A stretch of DNA of 52,433 bases from Thermoplasmata archaeon (GTDB lineage: Archaea; Thermoplasmatota; Thermoplasmata; UBA10834), in contig JAOTTD010000011.1 of assembly GCA_029864565.1 (NCBI GenBank), positions 1-52,433 of the forward strand, given 5' to 3'. Of the stretch, positions 1 to 8,570 are shown in pieces. The first letter of the stretch is position 1, and each line of letters begins with the position of its first letter. The notes beneath the pieces are model-generated. The model was not told the origin of the DNA and did no database searches. It saw only the letters and a program-made list of their open reading frames with translations. The translations under genes and the position numbers were made by a program.

Positions 1-1491
1 TGGGGTTCCTGGTGGGATGTGAGGGTTGACTCGGCATGGGACACCGATCGCGCGCTGACAACCGGTGACGGCAGCATGACGTATCTGTATGATGCCTTCG
101 ACAACGGCGATATGGGCGTCATCTATACACCGTACAGGTGGAACTTCACGGGCTCGGAACTCCCGAACCTGGACGTGCATGACCCGATGTTCACGTATAC
201 CGATGGCACTTCTGGTCCTCAAGCGGGAGCTATGGCGACGGTGGACATCTACATGCAGTACCTTACGCCGACGTGGTGGGATGACTACTGGATACCCACC
301 TGGAATACGAACTGGATGTGGGAATTCGACGACCTGATGATTTCTGACGACGGCTGGTTCTCCGGAGCGCTGATCAACGTGACGATGAACCGTGCCGCTG
401 CTTTGGAGTGGCTTGGCATGTCCACCGACGCGACGCCAGCGGAATGGTGGACCGCCAACCGCGACGACTACAGGGCCGACTGGGCCGCGTGGATACTGGA
501 CCAGGGCAACAATGTGTATGACATATTCTGTGGCTACGACTATTCATACACGGACATGTTGGGCGGGCCATTGATGGATCTCGAAGGAGACGCTGACGAG
601 GTCACTCTTCGCATGGGCCACGTCACGTGGGGCTATGAGGCTTTGCTGACGAGGTGGCTGGCTGCATCGGAGCTCTCCGTCCACCAAGCATACATGGAAG
701 ACTTCGATATGACGCTAGAGTACTCGGACACGACGGTGAACGTATCGATGGACGCGGTCTGCCAGTGGAGTCTGAAGACCGTGAAGCAGAACGCAAGCGT
801 CGTGGAATGGGGCGCGCCTTGCGCCTGGGCCTGGGCGCCAACTCACCTTGATTACTTAGAGAAGATAGGCCATACGTCTGCCTACACGCCCTACGCAAGC
901 ATGACCTACGAGAGCTTGAACTGCGGCGATCCCTACTACGGGACTGAGGCGCCATATGAGTACACGCCAATACAGTTCACCTTGCCAGAGTATGCAAGGC
1001 TCATAATCGAGCTGCCTACAGACCCGGTCCCTGGCTACTATGCACAACCGGTCATCTCGACCGCAGTAGACGATGTGTTCTTACGCAACGACTTCTCCGC
1101 GTATGATCCGCTGAAGTACACGGGCGAGATGGAACTAGGCTACTGCAACCTCTCTTCTGCCGAGGATTATGTGTGGTTCGCCGCCAACAAGACGCTGATC
1201 GTGCAGGGTCCATGGGTGCCTGAGAACCCGCATCCAGCCAATGGAGACTTGCTGTTGAGCGGTGCCCCGTGGATAGAGTTTAACGTCATACCCCAACTCG
1301 GCAGTGAGGCCTATGAATGCGATGAAGCTTCGTCGAACTCGTCGCCGCAGCCTGCAATCCAGAGCATCCCACCATCGACCACAACGTCGACCGTCAGCGA
1401 ATCAGCATCCCTTGCAGGTACGATGATGATCGGGGTCCTCGTGGCCGTTATGTTGTCCTTGAGCGTGAGCAGGAAGCGAGGGCGCCACTGA
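1..1491 (+). CDS. C-terminal part of a secreted, tail-anchored surface protein (5' end outside window)
   Basis: The frame is open from the first base, so at least 496 residues of a longer protein are seen. It is rich in Trp, Tyr, Asp and Asn, has many N-x-S/T sites, and lacks long hydrophobic stretches until the end. The last ~60 residues are a Ser/Thr/Pro-rich stalk followed by one membrane segment (about 20 residues, ending at VMLSLSV) and a short basic tail (SRKRGRH). This is the layout of an archaeal exoprotein held by a C-terminal anchor, and two other proteins in the window (11036-12988, 50004-51407) share it. The body could be the C-terminal part of a family-5 solute-binding protein, but I see no diagnostic motif. 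No function is assigned. Confidence 0.75.
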   Translation, partial: WGSWWDVRVDSAWDTDRALTTGDGSMTYLYDAFDNGDMGVIYTPYRWNFTGSELPNLDVHDPMFTYTDGTSGPQAGAMATVDIYMQYLTPTWWDDYWIPTWNTNWMWEFDDLMISDDGWFSGALINVTMNRAAALEWLGMSTDATPAEWWTANRDDYRADWAAWILDQGNNVYDIFCGYDYSYTDMLGGPLMDLEGDADEVTLRMGHVTWGYEALLTRWLAASELSVHQAYMEDFDMTLEYSDTTVNVSMDAVCQWSLKTVKQNASVVEWGAPCAWAWAPTHLDYLEKIGHTSAYTPYASMTYESLNCGDPYYGTEAPYEYTPIQFTLPEYARLIIELPTDPVPGYYAQPVISTAVDDVFLRNDFSAYDPLKYTGEMELGYCNLSSAEDYVWFAANKTLIVQGPWVPENPHPANGDLLLSGAPWIEFNVIPQLGSEAYECDEASSNSSPQPAIQSIPPSTTTSTVSESASLAGTMMIGVLVAVMLSLSVSRKRGRH

Positions 1492-1530
1492 AACAAGGGC
1501 TGTCACGAGTCTACCGAACTGCTAAACCCC

Positions 1531-1548
1531 TTTCTTTCATGATTTCTT
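1531..1548 (+). terminator. T-rich stretch after the surface-protein gene
   Basis: A pyrimidine-rich run with three T clusters starts about 40 nt after the stop codon. Archaeal RNA polymerase terminates at T-rich non-template tracts, so this may end the upstream transcript. The call rests only on composition and position. Confidence 0.3.
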
Positions 1549-1571
1549 GCATGTCGCAAGCGCTGCTGCTA

Positions 1572-1644
1572 TTTCGCCGAAAGGTCGACGACAGAGATCG
1601 CTCACCATAGGGTGCATCCCCCATCCGCGGGTTTCGCCGAAAGG
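1572..1644. repeat. Two copies of a 13-bp repeat containing a short palindrome, 60 bp apart
   Basis: TTTCGCCGAAAGG occurs at 1572-1584 and again at 1632-1644. Each copy starts with the odd-centred palindrome TTTCG-C-CGAAA. The pair lies between two convergent genes, the surface protein and pheA. It could be paired protein-binding sites or 3'-end hairpins. Function unknown. Confidence 0.5.
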
Positions 1645-1656
1645 CTAGAGAGTGAT

Positions 1657-2532
1657 TTATCCGCTGTTGTCGACCCAGCTTTCAGCCCGTTTGTAAGATC
1701 CAAGGACCTTCACGAAGGCCCCAGAGCGCAGTAGCCCACCGACCGCCGCGTGACAGTTGGGGTCGTCGATGTTGCCGTCGAAATCCGCGTAGAAGACGTA
1801 GACCCATGGCTTGTTCCGTCTGGGCCTTGACTCCAGTTTCGACAGGTTGATCCCTCTCGATGCGAGTTCTCCCATCGCCTTGTGCAGTGCCCCCGGGACA
1901 TTCTTGGTGGCGAACACTATAGAAGTCTTGTTGGCGTCCTTCACCGGTGAAGGATTCTTCTCGAGGATGAAGAAGCGAGTATAGTTCACGACCTCGCTCT
2001 GGATGTCCTCCTTGAGTATTTTCAGGCCGTAGACGCTTGCAGCTCTTCGGCTTGCTATGGCTGCCAGGTCGGTTCTTCCGGACTCCGCGACGGTTCTGGC
2101 GCTGCCAGCAGTGTCGTATGCGGGAATCTGACGCCATTGCGGATAGTTCTGAAGGAACTTGCGGCACTGCCCGAGGGCCTGGGGATGGCTCGACACCTCC
2201 GCGATCGAATCGAAATCGGCGTCTGGGTGAACCATCAGACAATGCTTGACCGGAACTATGACTTCGCCCGTGACCACGAGGTCGTGGTCAAGGAGAAGAT
2301 CGTTGACCTGGGTAACACTTCCTTCGATGGAGTTCTCAACCGGCACAACCGCGTGCGTGACGCTGTCCTGCTCCACCGCCTCGAACACCGATTTGAAATC
2401 CGGGAACGGCTTCGTTTTTGACCCGTTCCCGAAGTACTTGAAACAGGCGTCCTCCGAGTAGGCCCCTCTCTCTCCCTGGAAGGCCGCCAATCGCTCTTCG
2501 CTCAATGTAATCGTCCGCAGTACGCCCGCCAT
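1657..2532 (-). CDS. pheA: Prephenate dehydratase
   Basis: This enzyme converts prephenate to phenylpyruvate in phenylalanine synthesis. The protein has 291 residues, the usual size for a stand-alone prephenate dehydratase. The catalytic domain covers about residues 13-195 and shows PVENSIEGSV and the catalytic N-Y-T-R-F motif. A C-terminal ACT domain follows, with the phenylalanine-binding motifs GALHKAMGELASRGINL and ESRPRR, so feedback inhibition by phenylalanine is expected. There is no chorismate mutase domain. The gene is divergent from the leu operon. Its upstream region contains an inverted repeat TACAC-N4-GTGTA (2575-2588) that could be an operator, but I see no convincing TATA box. 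Confidence 0.95.
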   Translation of the reverse strand: MAGVLRTITLSEERLAAFQGERGAYSEDACFKYFGNGSKTKPFPDFKSVFEAVEQDSVTHAVVPVENSIEGSVTQVNDLLLDHDLVVTGEVIVPVKHCLMVHPDADFDSIAEVSSHPQALGQCRKFLQNYPQWRQIPAYDTAGSARTVAESGRTDLAAIASRRAASVYGLKILKEDIQSEVVNYTRFFILEKNPSPVKDANKTSIVFATKNVPGALHKAMGELASRGINLSKLESRPRRNKPWVYVFYADFDGNIDDPNCHAAVGGLLRSGAFVKVLGSYKRAESWVDNSG

Positions 2533-2638
2533 GGTATTTTACCCTTGCCAACCAGGGATATCCAACTTGTGCTCTACACAGCGGTGTACATAACTGTCCA
2601 GTGTGAGCTGGCAGAATATGATTATTCCTCCGCAAAGA

Positions 2639-2646
2639 TTTATATT
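2639..2646 (+). promoter_or_regulatory. TATA box of the leu operon leader
   Basis: TTTATATT is preceded by a purine-rich CGCAAAG stretch resembling a BRE. Twenty-six nt from its centre is about 2668-2669, exactly where the perfect inverted repeat 2669-2691 begins. Transcription from here would give a leader of about 140 nt before leuA, in contrast to the leaderless promoters elsewhere in the window. Confidence 0.65.
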
Positions 2647-2668
2647 GGTACAGGCCATGCCTACAATT

Positions 2669-2691
2669 GGGCCATCAGGCGTTGATGGCCC
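2669..2691 (+). promoter_or_regulatory. Perfect 9-bp inverted repeat at the 5' end of the leu leader
   Basis: GGGCCATCA and TGATGGCCC pair perfectly around the 5-nt loop GGCGT. The repeat begins at the predicted transcription start, so it could be a DNA operator that blocks initiation or a stable RNA hairpin at the 5' end of the leader transcript. It lies 22 nt before the leucine-rich leader ORF. Confidence 0.6.
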
Positions 2692-2713
2692 GCACCGCAT
2701 CGAGGAGTCTGGA

Positions 2714-2776
2714 ATGACGAGAAATTCCGCAGGTCCGCTGCTTCTGCTGCCCTTGGGGCTGCTCATTCTAGCCTGA
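2714..2776 (+). CDS. Candidate leucine leader peptide upstream of leuA
   Basis: This is a 20-codon ORF, MTRNSAGPLLLLPLGLLILA, with 8 leucines concentrated in codons 9-19. The Leu codons are of five kinds (CTG, CTT, TTG, CTC, CTA). A GAGGAG ribosome-binding site lies 6 nt before the ATG. The ORF stops 35 nt before the leuA ATG and lies wholly inside the leader expected from the TATA box at 2639. Composition and position match bacterial LeuL-type attenuation peptides. I cannot see a convincing terminator or anti-terminator between it and leuA, so the mechanism is open: translational coupling, attenuation, or chance. A hydrophobic microprotein is the main alternative. Confidence 0.55.
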   Translation: MTRNSAGPLLLLPLGLLILA

Positions 2777-2811
2777 GTGCTGTGCATTGAGAAATTTTGG
2801 AGAGTGTTCCG

Positions 2812-4452
2812 ATGTCAACACAACCTCCCAGTGAGAGTGCTGGACAACAAGGCGATGGCGGTTTCAAGATCCCAGATACAGGGGTCTTCGTCAGTGAATA
2901 CAACAAACAGATATTCGAGGCGACGCGCATGCCCGAACGGGTCAAGATACTTGACACGACCCTAAGGGACGGCGAGCAGACGCCCAATGTCGCCCTGACG
3001 ATAGATGACAAGCTCAAGATAGCGCAAGCGCTGGACGAGCTTGGAGTCGACATCATCGAAGCTGGATTCCCCATAAACTCCGAGGGCGAGGCCGATGCAG
3101 TGAAGAAGATCGCGTCCGCGGGCCTGAAGAGCGAGATATGCGCACTATGCAGGGCGAGCACTGTGGACATCGACGCTGCGATAGGCTGCGGCGTAGATTC
3201 GGTCCACATATTCCTGGCAACGTCCAAGGTGCACCTCGAGAAGAAACTGAAGATCACCAAGCCGGAGGCGGTCGACAAGGCCGTCAAATCAGTTCAGTAC
3301 GCCAAGGACCACGGGCTCATCGCAGAGTTCAGCTGCGAGGACGCCACGAGGACCGACCTCGAGTTCCTGCACGAAGTCCACAAAGCCATCGAGGAGGTCG
3401 GCGTTCACAGGATAGATATCCCCGACACCGTCGGAGTCATGACGCCGCCTGCTATGATGCAGTTCGTGTCGGAGATAAGGAAGAACACGAAGGTGCCGCT
3501 GGCGGTCCATTGCCACGACGACTTCGGGCTCTCGGTCGCCAACTCGCTCGGTGGAGTGAGAGGTGGGGCCGAGGAAGTGCACGTCACGATGAACGGCCTC
3601 GGAGAGCGAGCGGGCAACGCCGCCCTCGAGGAGGTCGTCATGGCGCTCCAGGCGTTCTACGGCATCAAGACGGGCATCAACACGCGCAAACTAGCTTTCG
3701 TGTCGAGGCTCGTGTCGCAACTGACCGGTATAGCGGTGCAGCCCAACAAGGCGATAGTCGGAGAGAACGCATTCTCCCATGAGGCGGGCATACACGTGCA
3801 CGGCATACTGAGCGAGAGCTCTACATACGAGCCCATGCGGCCGGAGATAGTCGGCAAGGAGAGGAGCATCGTGATGGGCAAGCATTCTGGCCATCACGCG
3901 GTGGAGAGCAGGCTCAAGGAGTACGGGCTGTCCCTCGAGAAGGAGCAGATGAAGGAGCTCGTTAAGAGGGTGAAGAAGTACGCCGAGTCTGGCAAGAAGC
4001 TGGGCGACGCCGAGCTCTTCGCGGTCGCATACGACATCATGGGCCAAGAGAGCGAGCCGGTCATCAAGCTCGAGGAATTCACCGCGTTCACCGGACTGAA
4101 CTTCACGCCGACAGCGACGGTCGTGCTCAACATAGATGGAGAGGTCCGCCGCGCCTCGGAGACCGGGGTCGGGCCTATAGACGCGAGCTTGAGCGCCATG
4201 AGGAGCGCGGTCTCGAAGAACATCGTGCTGAAGCAGTACAGACTCGAGGCTATTACAGGCGGCTCCAACGCGCTGTGTGAGGTGACGATAAAGCTCGGAG
4301 ACAGCGAGCATCCCAGTCTGATATCGCTCGGCAAGAGCGTGGGGTCGGATATCGTGACCACGAGCGTGGACGCAACAGTTGAAGCCCTGAACAGGCTATG
4401 GGTCTGCAAGCTGAGCGTCAATGGCAAGGTCGACGCGAGGAAGGCATACTGA
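2812..4452 (+). CDS. leuA: 2-isopropylmalate synthase (LeuA family)
   Basis: Condenses acetyl-CoA with 2-oxoisovalerate, the first committed step of leucine synthesis. The 546-residue protein has an unusual polar N-terminal extension of about 43 residues. The HMGL-type TIM barrel follows, with LDTTLRDGEQ (about 47-56) and the metal-binding HCHDDFG (about 233-239). The C-terminal LeuA regulatory domain runs from about residue 415 to the end. I chose the ATG at 2812 because GGAG lies 9 nt upstream; an in-frame TTG at 2797 is possible. Citramalate synthase and homocitrate synthase are close relatives. The leucine-rich leader and the following leuCDB favour the leucine role. Confidence 0.88.
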   Translation: MSTQPPSESAGQQGDGGFKIPDTGVFVSEYNKQIFEATRMPERVKILDTTLRDGEQTPNVALTIDDKLKIAQALDELGVDIIEAGFPINSEGEADAVKKIASAGLKSEICALCRASTVDIDAAIGCGVDSVHIFLATSKVHLEKKLKITKPEAVDKAVKSVQYAKDHGLIAEFSCEDATRTDLEFLHEVHKAIEEVGVHRIDIPDTVGVMTPPAMMQFVSEIRKNTKVPLAVHCHDDFGLSVANSLGGVRGGAEEVHVTMNGLGERAGNAALEEVVMALQAFYGIKTGINTRKLAFVSRLVSQLTGIAVQPNKAIVGENAFSHEAGIHVHGILSESSTYEPMRPEIVGKERSIVMGKHSGHHAVESRLKEYGLSLEKEQMKELVKRVKKYAESGKKLGDAELFAVAYDIMGQESEPVIKLEEFTAFTGLNFTPTATVVLNIDGEVRRASETGVGPIDASLSAMRSAVSKNIVLKQYRLEAITGGSNALCEVTIKLGDSEHPSLISLGKSVGSDIVTTSVDATVEALNRLWVCKLSVNGKVDARKAY

Positions 4453-4494
4453 TTCATGTTCAGGACACGGCCTTGATGCGATAGGTGAGCTAAG

Positions 4495-5748
4495 ATGGGC
4501 AAGACGATAGCCGAGAAGATGCTCTCGGACAAGTCAGGAAGAGACGTCGAAGCTGGGGAGATAGTGGAAGCAAGAGTGGACTATGTGATGGTCAACGATG
4601 TGACGGGGCCGGCGGCGTTCGACGAATTCGAATCGCTCCGCGTGCCGCTGTTGCGCGACAAGGTGATACTCATCCCCGACCACTATGTCCCCAATAAGGA
4701 CATCGCCTCTGCCAGGCAGGCGAAGAAGATGCGGGACTTCGCCCTCAGGCACGATGTGGACAACTACTTCGAAGTAGGGTCTGGGGGCGTGTGTCACCAG
4801 CTGATGATTGAGGAGGGGTTCGCGGCACCTGGAAGACTGATAGTCGGCGCGGACTCACACACTTGTTCGTACGGCGCATTGGGAGCGTTCTCTACTGGCA
4901 TAGGCAGCACAGAGGCGGCGACCGTGTTCGCGAGGGGCGTGCTCTGGTTCAAGGTGCCGGAGTCCATGAGGTTCACCGTCGACGGCGGACTCGGCAAGCA
5001 CGTCATGGGCAAGGACATCATTCTTACGATGATTGGTGACATAGGCGTCGAGGGCGCTCTTTACAGGTCGATGGAAGTCGACGGGGACACCATCTCCTCG
5101 CTTTCCCTCTCGGACAGGATCACGATCGCAAACATGGGCATCGAAGCAGGTGCGAAGACGTGCATCATCCCGCCAGACCGGAAGGTCGACGATTACCTTG
5201 CTGGAAGGGTCCGGGGAGAGTACGCTCCAGTCTTCGCTGATGCGGATGCAGATTACATGGATTCGAGGCAGTACGACGCAGCTGAGATCGTCCCTGTCGT
5301 TGCGAAACCTCACCTGCCGGACAACGTCGCTCCGGCGAGCGAAGTCGGAGTCACCATTGACCAAGCGTATCTCGGCTCGTGCACTAACGGCAGGATAGAA
5401 GACTTCAGGGCGGCTGCAGCGATAATGAAGGGCCGAAAGGTGCGGCGTGGCGTTAGGATGATAGTCGTCCCCGCGACCAAGAGAGTGATGGAGCAGGCCA
5501 TCGAGGAAGGCCTAGTCAAGATATTCATGGATGCTGGGGCGTTCGTGTCGGGGCCGACATGTGGTGCCTGTCTCGGCGGCTACATGGGAATCCTTGCGCC
5601 CGGCGAGAAGTGCATCAGCAGCACGAACAGAAACTTCGTGGGGCGCATGGGCGATAAAGGGTCCGAAGTCTATCTCGCGAATCCGGCGGTCGTGGCAGCG
5701 AGCGCCGTGGCGGGCAGGATCGTTGACCCCTCGGAGGTGACCGGATGA
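4495..5748 (+). CDS. leuC: 3-isopropylmalate dehydratase, large subunit
   Basis: This is the [4Fe-4S] subunit that, with LeuD, isomerises 2- to 3-isopropylmalate. The protein has 417 residues, typical of the archaeal type. Cluster ligands are seen in YLGSCTNGR and in GPTCGACLGG; substrate-loop motifs include GADSHTCSYGA and STNRNFVGRMG. GGTGAG precedes the ATG. The stop codon overlaps the leuD start (ATGA), so the two subunits are translationally coupled. Archaeal members can act on homologous substrates such as homoaconitate or citraconate, so specificity rests on the operon. Confidence 0.93.
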   Translation: MGKTIAEKMLSDKSGRDVEAGEIVEARVDYVMVNDVTGPAAFDEFESLRVPLLRDKVILIPDHYVPNKDIASARQAKKMRDFALRHDVDNYFEVGSGGVCHQLMIEEGFAAPGRLIVGADSHTCSYGALGAFSTGIGSTEAATVFARGVLWFKVPESMRFTVDGGLGKHVMGKDIILTMIGDIGVEGALYRSMEVDGDTISSLSLSDRITIANMGIEAGAKTCIIPPDRKVDDYLAGRVRGEYAPVFADADADYMDSRQYDAAEIVPVVAKPHLPDNVAPASEVGVTIDQAYLGSCTNGRIEDFRAAAAIMKGRKVRRGVRMIVVPATKRVMEQAIEEGLVKIFMDAGAFVSGPTCGACLGGYMGILAPGEKCISSTNRNFVGRMGDKGSEVYLANPAVVAASAVAGRIVDPSEVTG

Positions 5749-6248
5749 AGGACAAGCTGAGTGGGCGGATCTGGCGATTCGGTGACAACGTGGACACCGA
5801 CCAAATAATTCCAGCCGAGTATCTGGTCACGATGGACAGCGCGGAGCTCGCGAAACACGTGTTCGCGAAGGCGCGACCAGGCATGTCCGGCAAGGTATCG
5901 CGCGGCGATATCATTGTCGCAGGCAGGAACTTCGGCTGCGGTTCCAGCCGCGAGCACGCTCCGAGGGCGCTGCTCGGCGCTGGAGTGTCCTGCGTGGTCG
6001 CTGAATCCTTCGCTCGCATATTCTTCCGGAATGCGATCAACATAGGGCTGCCGGTAATCCAGGCGTCCGTCGATGCGGCCGAGGGTGATACGGTTTCCGT
6101 CGACCTCAAGGCGGGCAAGATAATCGTCGAACAGAGCGGAGAGGAGTACGGGTTTCAGAGCTATCCACCATTCGTCATGATGCTCGTTGAAAAGGGTGGG
6201 CTGATGCCTTACACCAAGGAGATGTTGCAGTGCCGAAGATCGCAGTGA
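5745..6248 (+). CDS. leuD: 3-isopropylmalate dehydratase, small subunit
   Basis: The swivelling-domain partner of LeuC has 167 residues. The family motif GRNFGCGSSREHAP is present, followed by IFFRNAINIGLPV. It begins with an ATGA overlap with leuC and its 3' end overlaps leuB by 19 nt, so leuC-D-B form one translated block. Confidence 0.94.
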   Translation: MKDKLSGRIWRFGDNVDTDQIIPAEYLVTMDSAELAKHVFAKARPGMSGKVSRGDIIVAGRNFGCGSSREHAPRALLGAGVSCVVAESFARIFFRNAINIGLPVIQASVDAAEGDTVSVDLKAGKIIVEQSGEEYGFQSYPPFVMMLVEKGGLMPYTKEMLQCRRSQ

Positions 6249-7357
6249 TACCCGGGGACGGGATAGGCCCCGAGGTGATGAGAGAGGCCTTGCGTGTGCT
6301 GGATGTGATAGCCCAGAAGAACTCCATATCGCTCGAGTTCGAGGAGCTCCCTCTCGGAGCGGCTCACTATCTTGAGACCGGCGAGGTCCTCTCGGACGAG
6401 ACCATCGAGCGGCTGGAGGAAAAGGACGCTGTCCTGCTCGGCGCACTCGGTGACCCTCGCGTGAAGCCAGGAGTGCTCGAGAAGGGCATACTACTGCGGC
6501 TGAGATTCCATTTCGACCAGTTCGTCAACCTTAGACCTGTTCTGCTGTACGACGGCATACCGTCCGCACTGGCAGGTGATATGCGGGACATAAGCATGCG
6601 ATTCGTCAGAGAGAACACCGAGGACTTCTATGTGGGTCTAGGAGGCCGAGTCAGTCAGGGGGCATCCAGGAGCGAACTCGTCCTCAAGAGGAAGGCGTAC
6701 GAGGCGAAGTTTGACATCGGCATAGACCTCACGGGCGACGAGGAGCTGGCATATCAGATAGGAGTCATCACGCGGCAAGGCGCGAGGCGCGTGCTCGATT
6801 ATGCGTTCACTCTCGCGAAGGCGAAGGGCATAGGCCTCGTCACCTCGGTCGACAAGGCCAACGTTCTCACCGAGATGTACGGCCTGTGGAGAGAAGAGGT
6901 CGCGGATGCATCGACTCGACACGGCATAGCGAGCGAGTTCCAGTACGTCGACGCGGTGGCGCTTCACATGATCAAGAACCCCAAACGATTCAAACTTCTC
7001 GTCACGCCGAACCTGTTCGGAGACATCCTAACGGATCTCGGAGCCGCCCTCCAGGGCGGCCTCGGGTTCGCGCCCTCAGGCAACATCAATCCCGAGGGCG
7101 TCAGCATGTTCGAGCCCGTGCACGGTTCCGCCCCGGACATCGCGGGCCTCGGCCTTGCGAACCCTGTTGGGGCGATACTGTCATCGGCGCTCATGCTCGA
7201 TACTCTCGGGCATGGCAAGGCGGCGGCGTGGATAGAGAGTGCAGTGCAGGAAGTGCTCAGAGGCGGGGAGCACAAGACGCCGGACATCGGCGGGACGACT
7301 TCCACATCGCAGATGGGGGATGCGATAGTCGAGACGCTGAATCAGACAAGCCCTTGA
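6230..7357 (+). CDS. leuB: 3-isopropylmalate dehydrogenase
   Basis: Oxidises and decarboxylates 3-isopropylmalate to 2-oxoisocaproate with NAD+. The protein has 375 residues. It shows the N-terminal IAVIPGDGIGPEV, the substrate arginines in LRLRFHFDQFVNLRPV, ENTEDFYVG, and the long metal- and NAD-binding signature beginning NLFGDILTDLGAALQGGLG, followed by FEPVHGSAPDIAG. The start is a GTG at 6230 inside leuD, with AGGAG just upstream. Homoisocitrate and tartrate dehydrogenases belong to the same family; operon context decides. Confidence 0.92.
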   Translation: MPKIAVIPGDGIGPEVMREALRVLDVIAQKNSISLEFEELPLGAAHYLETGEVLSDETIERLEEKDAVLLGALGDPRVKPGVLEKGILLRLRFHFDQFVNLRPVLLYDGIPSALAGDMRDISMRFVRENTEDFYVGLGGRVSQGASRSELVLKRKAYEAKFDIGIDLTGDEELAYQIGVITRQGARRVLDYAFTLAKAKGIGLVTSVDKANVLTEMYGLWREEVADASTRHGIASEFQYVDAVALHMIKNPKRFKLLVTPNLFGDILTDLGAALQGGLGFAPSGNINPEGVSMFEPVHGSAPDIAGLGLANPVGAILSSALMLDTLGHGKAAAWIESAVQEVLRGGEHKTPDIGGTTSTSQMGDAIVETLNQTSP

Positions 7358-7385
7358 AATAGCAGGAAGGAAATCGGAGAGTGGT

Positions 7386-8570
7386 GTGAAAATGAAAGCG
7401 CTGGTTGTGGGAGCATCTGGACAGATTGGAGCTATGACAGTACGAGACCTGGTCGACCGTTACAGGGCGGACGTGGTCGCAGCCGACCTCAACCTTGAAA
7501 AGGTGAAGGATGTTGCAAGGGCGACGAACCCAAACCTGGTGACGCCCATTCGATTAAACGCCATGGACGAGAAGGCCATGTCCAAGGCGTTGAAGGGCGT
7601 CGACGTGGTGTTGAACTCGGCCTGGTACGAGTTGAACATGAAGATCATGACCGCCGCCATAAAAGCGGGGGTCCACTACACCGACCTAGGAGGGTTCTAC
7701 GACGGGACCCTGAAGCAGCTCAAGCTGAACAAGAAGGCCGTCGATGCGGGCATCACATGCGTCCTCGGCATCGGCAGCACCCCAGGCATAACGAACGTCT
7801 GCGGAGCCGCGGGGGCGAACAAGCTCGATTCGGTGGACAACATATCGATCTACTGCACATGGGGCACGAAGAAGAAGGCGACCGAGGCGGCCATGCCGGC
7901 ATACTCGATAAGGACGGTCATCGACGAGATGACTCAAGAACCTGGCATCGTGGACAAGGGCAAGAAGATGAAGGTGCCAGTGCTGTCCGGCGAGACTTCG
8001 GTCACCATGCCCGAGCCTTCGGGCAAGGTCATAGCGTACTACATCAAGCACTCTGAGCCAGCGACGATGGCTGACTACATCGGCAAGGGCACGAAGCACG
8101 TGAGTTTCAGAATAGGGTTCCCGGAGGTCGACTTCGCCACATTTAAGACGCTGGCAGAGCTCGGCTTCGGCAGCGAGAAGAAGCTCAGTATCGGGGGGGG
8201 TAAGTGCTCTCCGAAGGACTTCATCACTGCTATGTACACGGATGCGGTCTCCAGTGCGAGGCACTCGACGGAGGTCGTGGACGAGTACGACTACCTGAGG
8301 ACGGATGTGACGGGCAAGAAGGACGGACTGCCTGCGAGGTGCACGCTGTTTGTTCGCACCTGGAACGACCGGAAGACGGGGCTGTCGTCCGCTCGAGATA
8401 CGGCTGTGCCGCCGTCGATAACGGCGGACTGGCTGGCGAAGGGCAAGGTAGACAAGACGGGCGTGTTGCCTCCAGAGGCATGCCTGGACCCAGAGCCGTT
8501 CTTCAAGGAGCTCGGCAAGAGGAAGATACTGGTGGACGAGGAACTGCAGGTATCGTCGAAATTCTACTGA
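7386..8570 (+). CDS. Saccharopine dehydrogenase family protein
   Basis: A 394-residue NAD(P)-dependent oxidoreductase of the saccharopine dehydrogenase/homospermidine synthase family. The Rossmann motif GASGQIG is at residues 8-14, followed by LNSAWYELNMKIMTAAIKAG and LGIGSTPGITNVC. It lies 28 nt after leuB and may be cotranscribed with the leu operon, although the fit to leucine synthesis is unclear. The GTG at 7386 is 6 nt after GGAG and was chosen; an ATG two codons later is possible. The family also includes carboxynorspermidine and other opine-type enzymes, so the substrate is unknown. Confidence 0.8.
   Translation: MKMKALVVGASGQIGAMTVRDLVDRYRADVVAADLNLEKVKDVARATNPNLVTPIRLNAMDEKAMSKALKGVDVVLNSAWYELNMKIMTAAIKAGVHYTDLGGFYDGTLKQLKLNKKAVDAGITCVLGIGSTPGITNVCGAAGANKLDSVDNISIYCTWGTKKKATEAAMPAYSIRTVIDEMTQEPGIVDKGKKMKVPVLSGETSVTMPEPSGKVIAYYIKHSEPATMADYIGKGTKHVSFRIGFPEVDFATFKTLAELGFGSEKKLSIGGGKCSPKDFITAMYTDAVSSARHSTEVVDEYDYLRTDVTGKKDGLPARCTLFVRTWNDRKTGLSSARDTAVPPSITADWLAKGKVDKTGVLPPEACLDPEPFFKELGKRKILVDEELQVSSKFY

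Noticed and set aside
5615-6446. Antisense frames over leuD and leuB
   Set aside because: The sense genes are well supported and the antisense frames have atypical composition.
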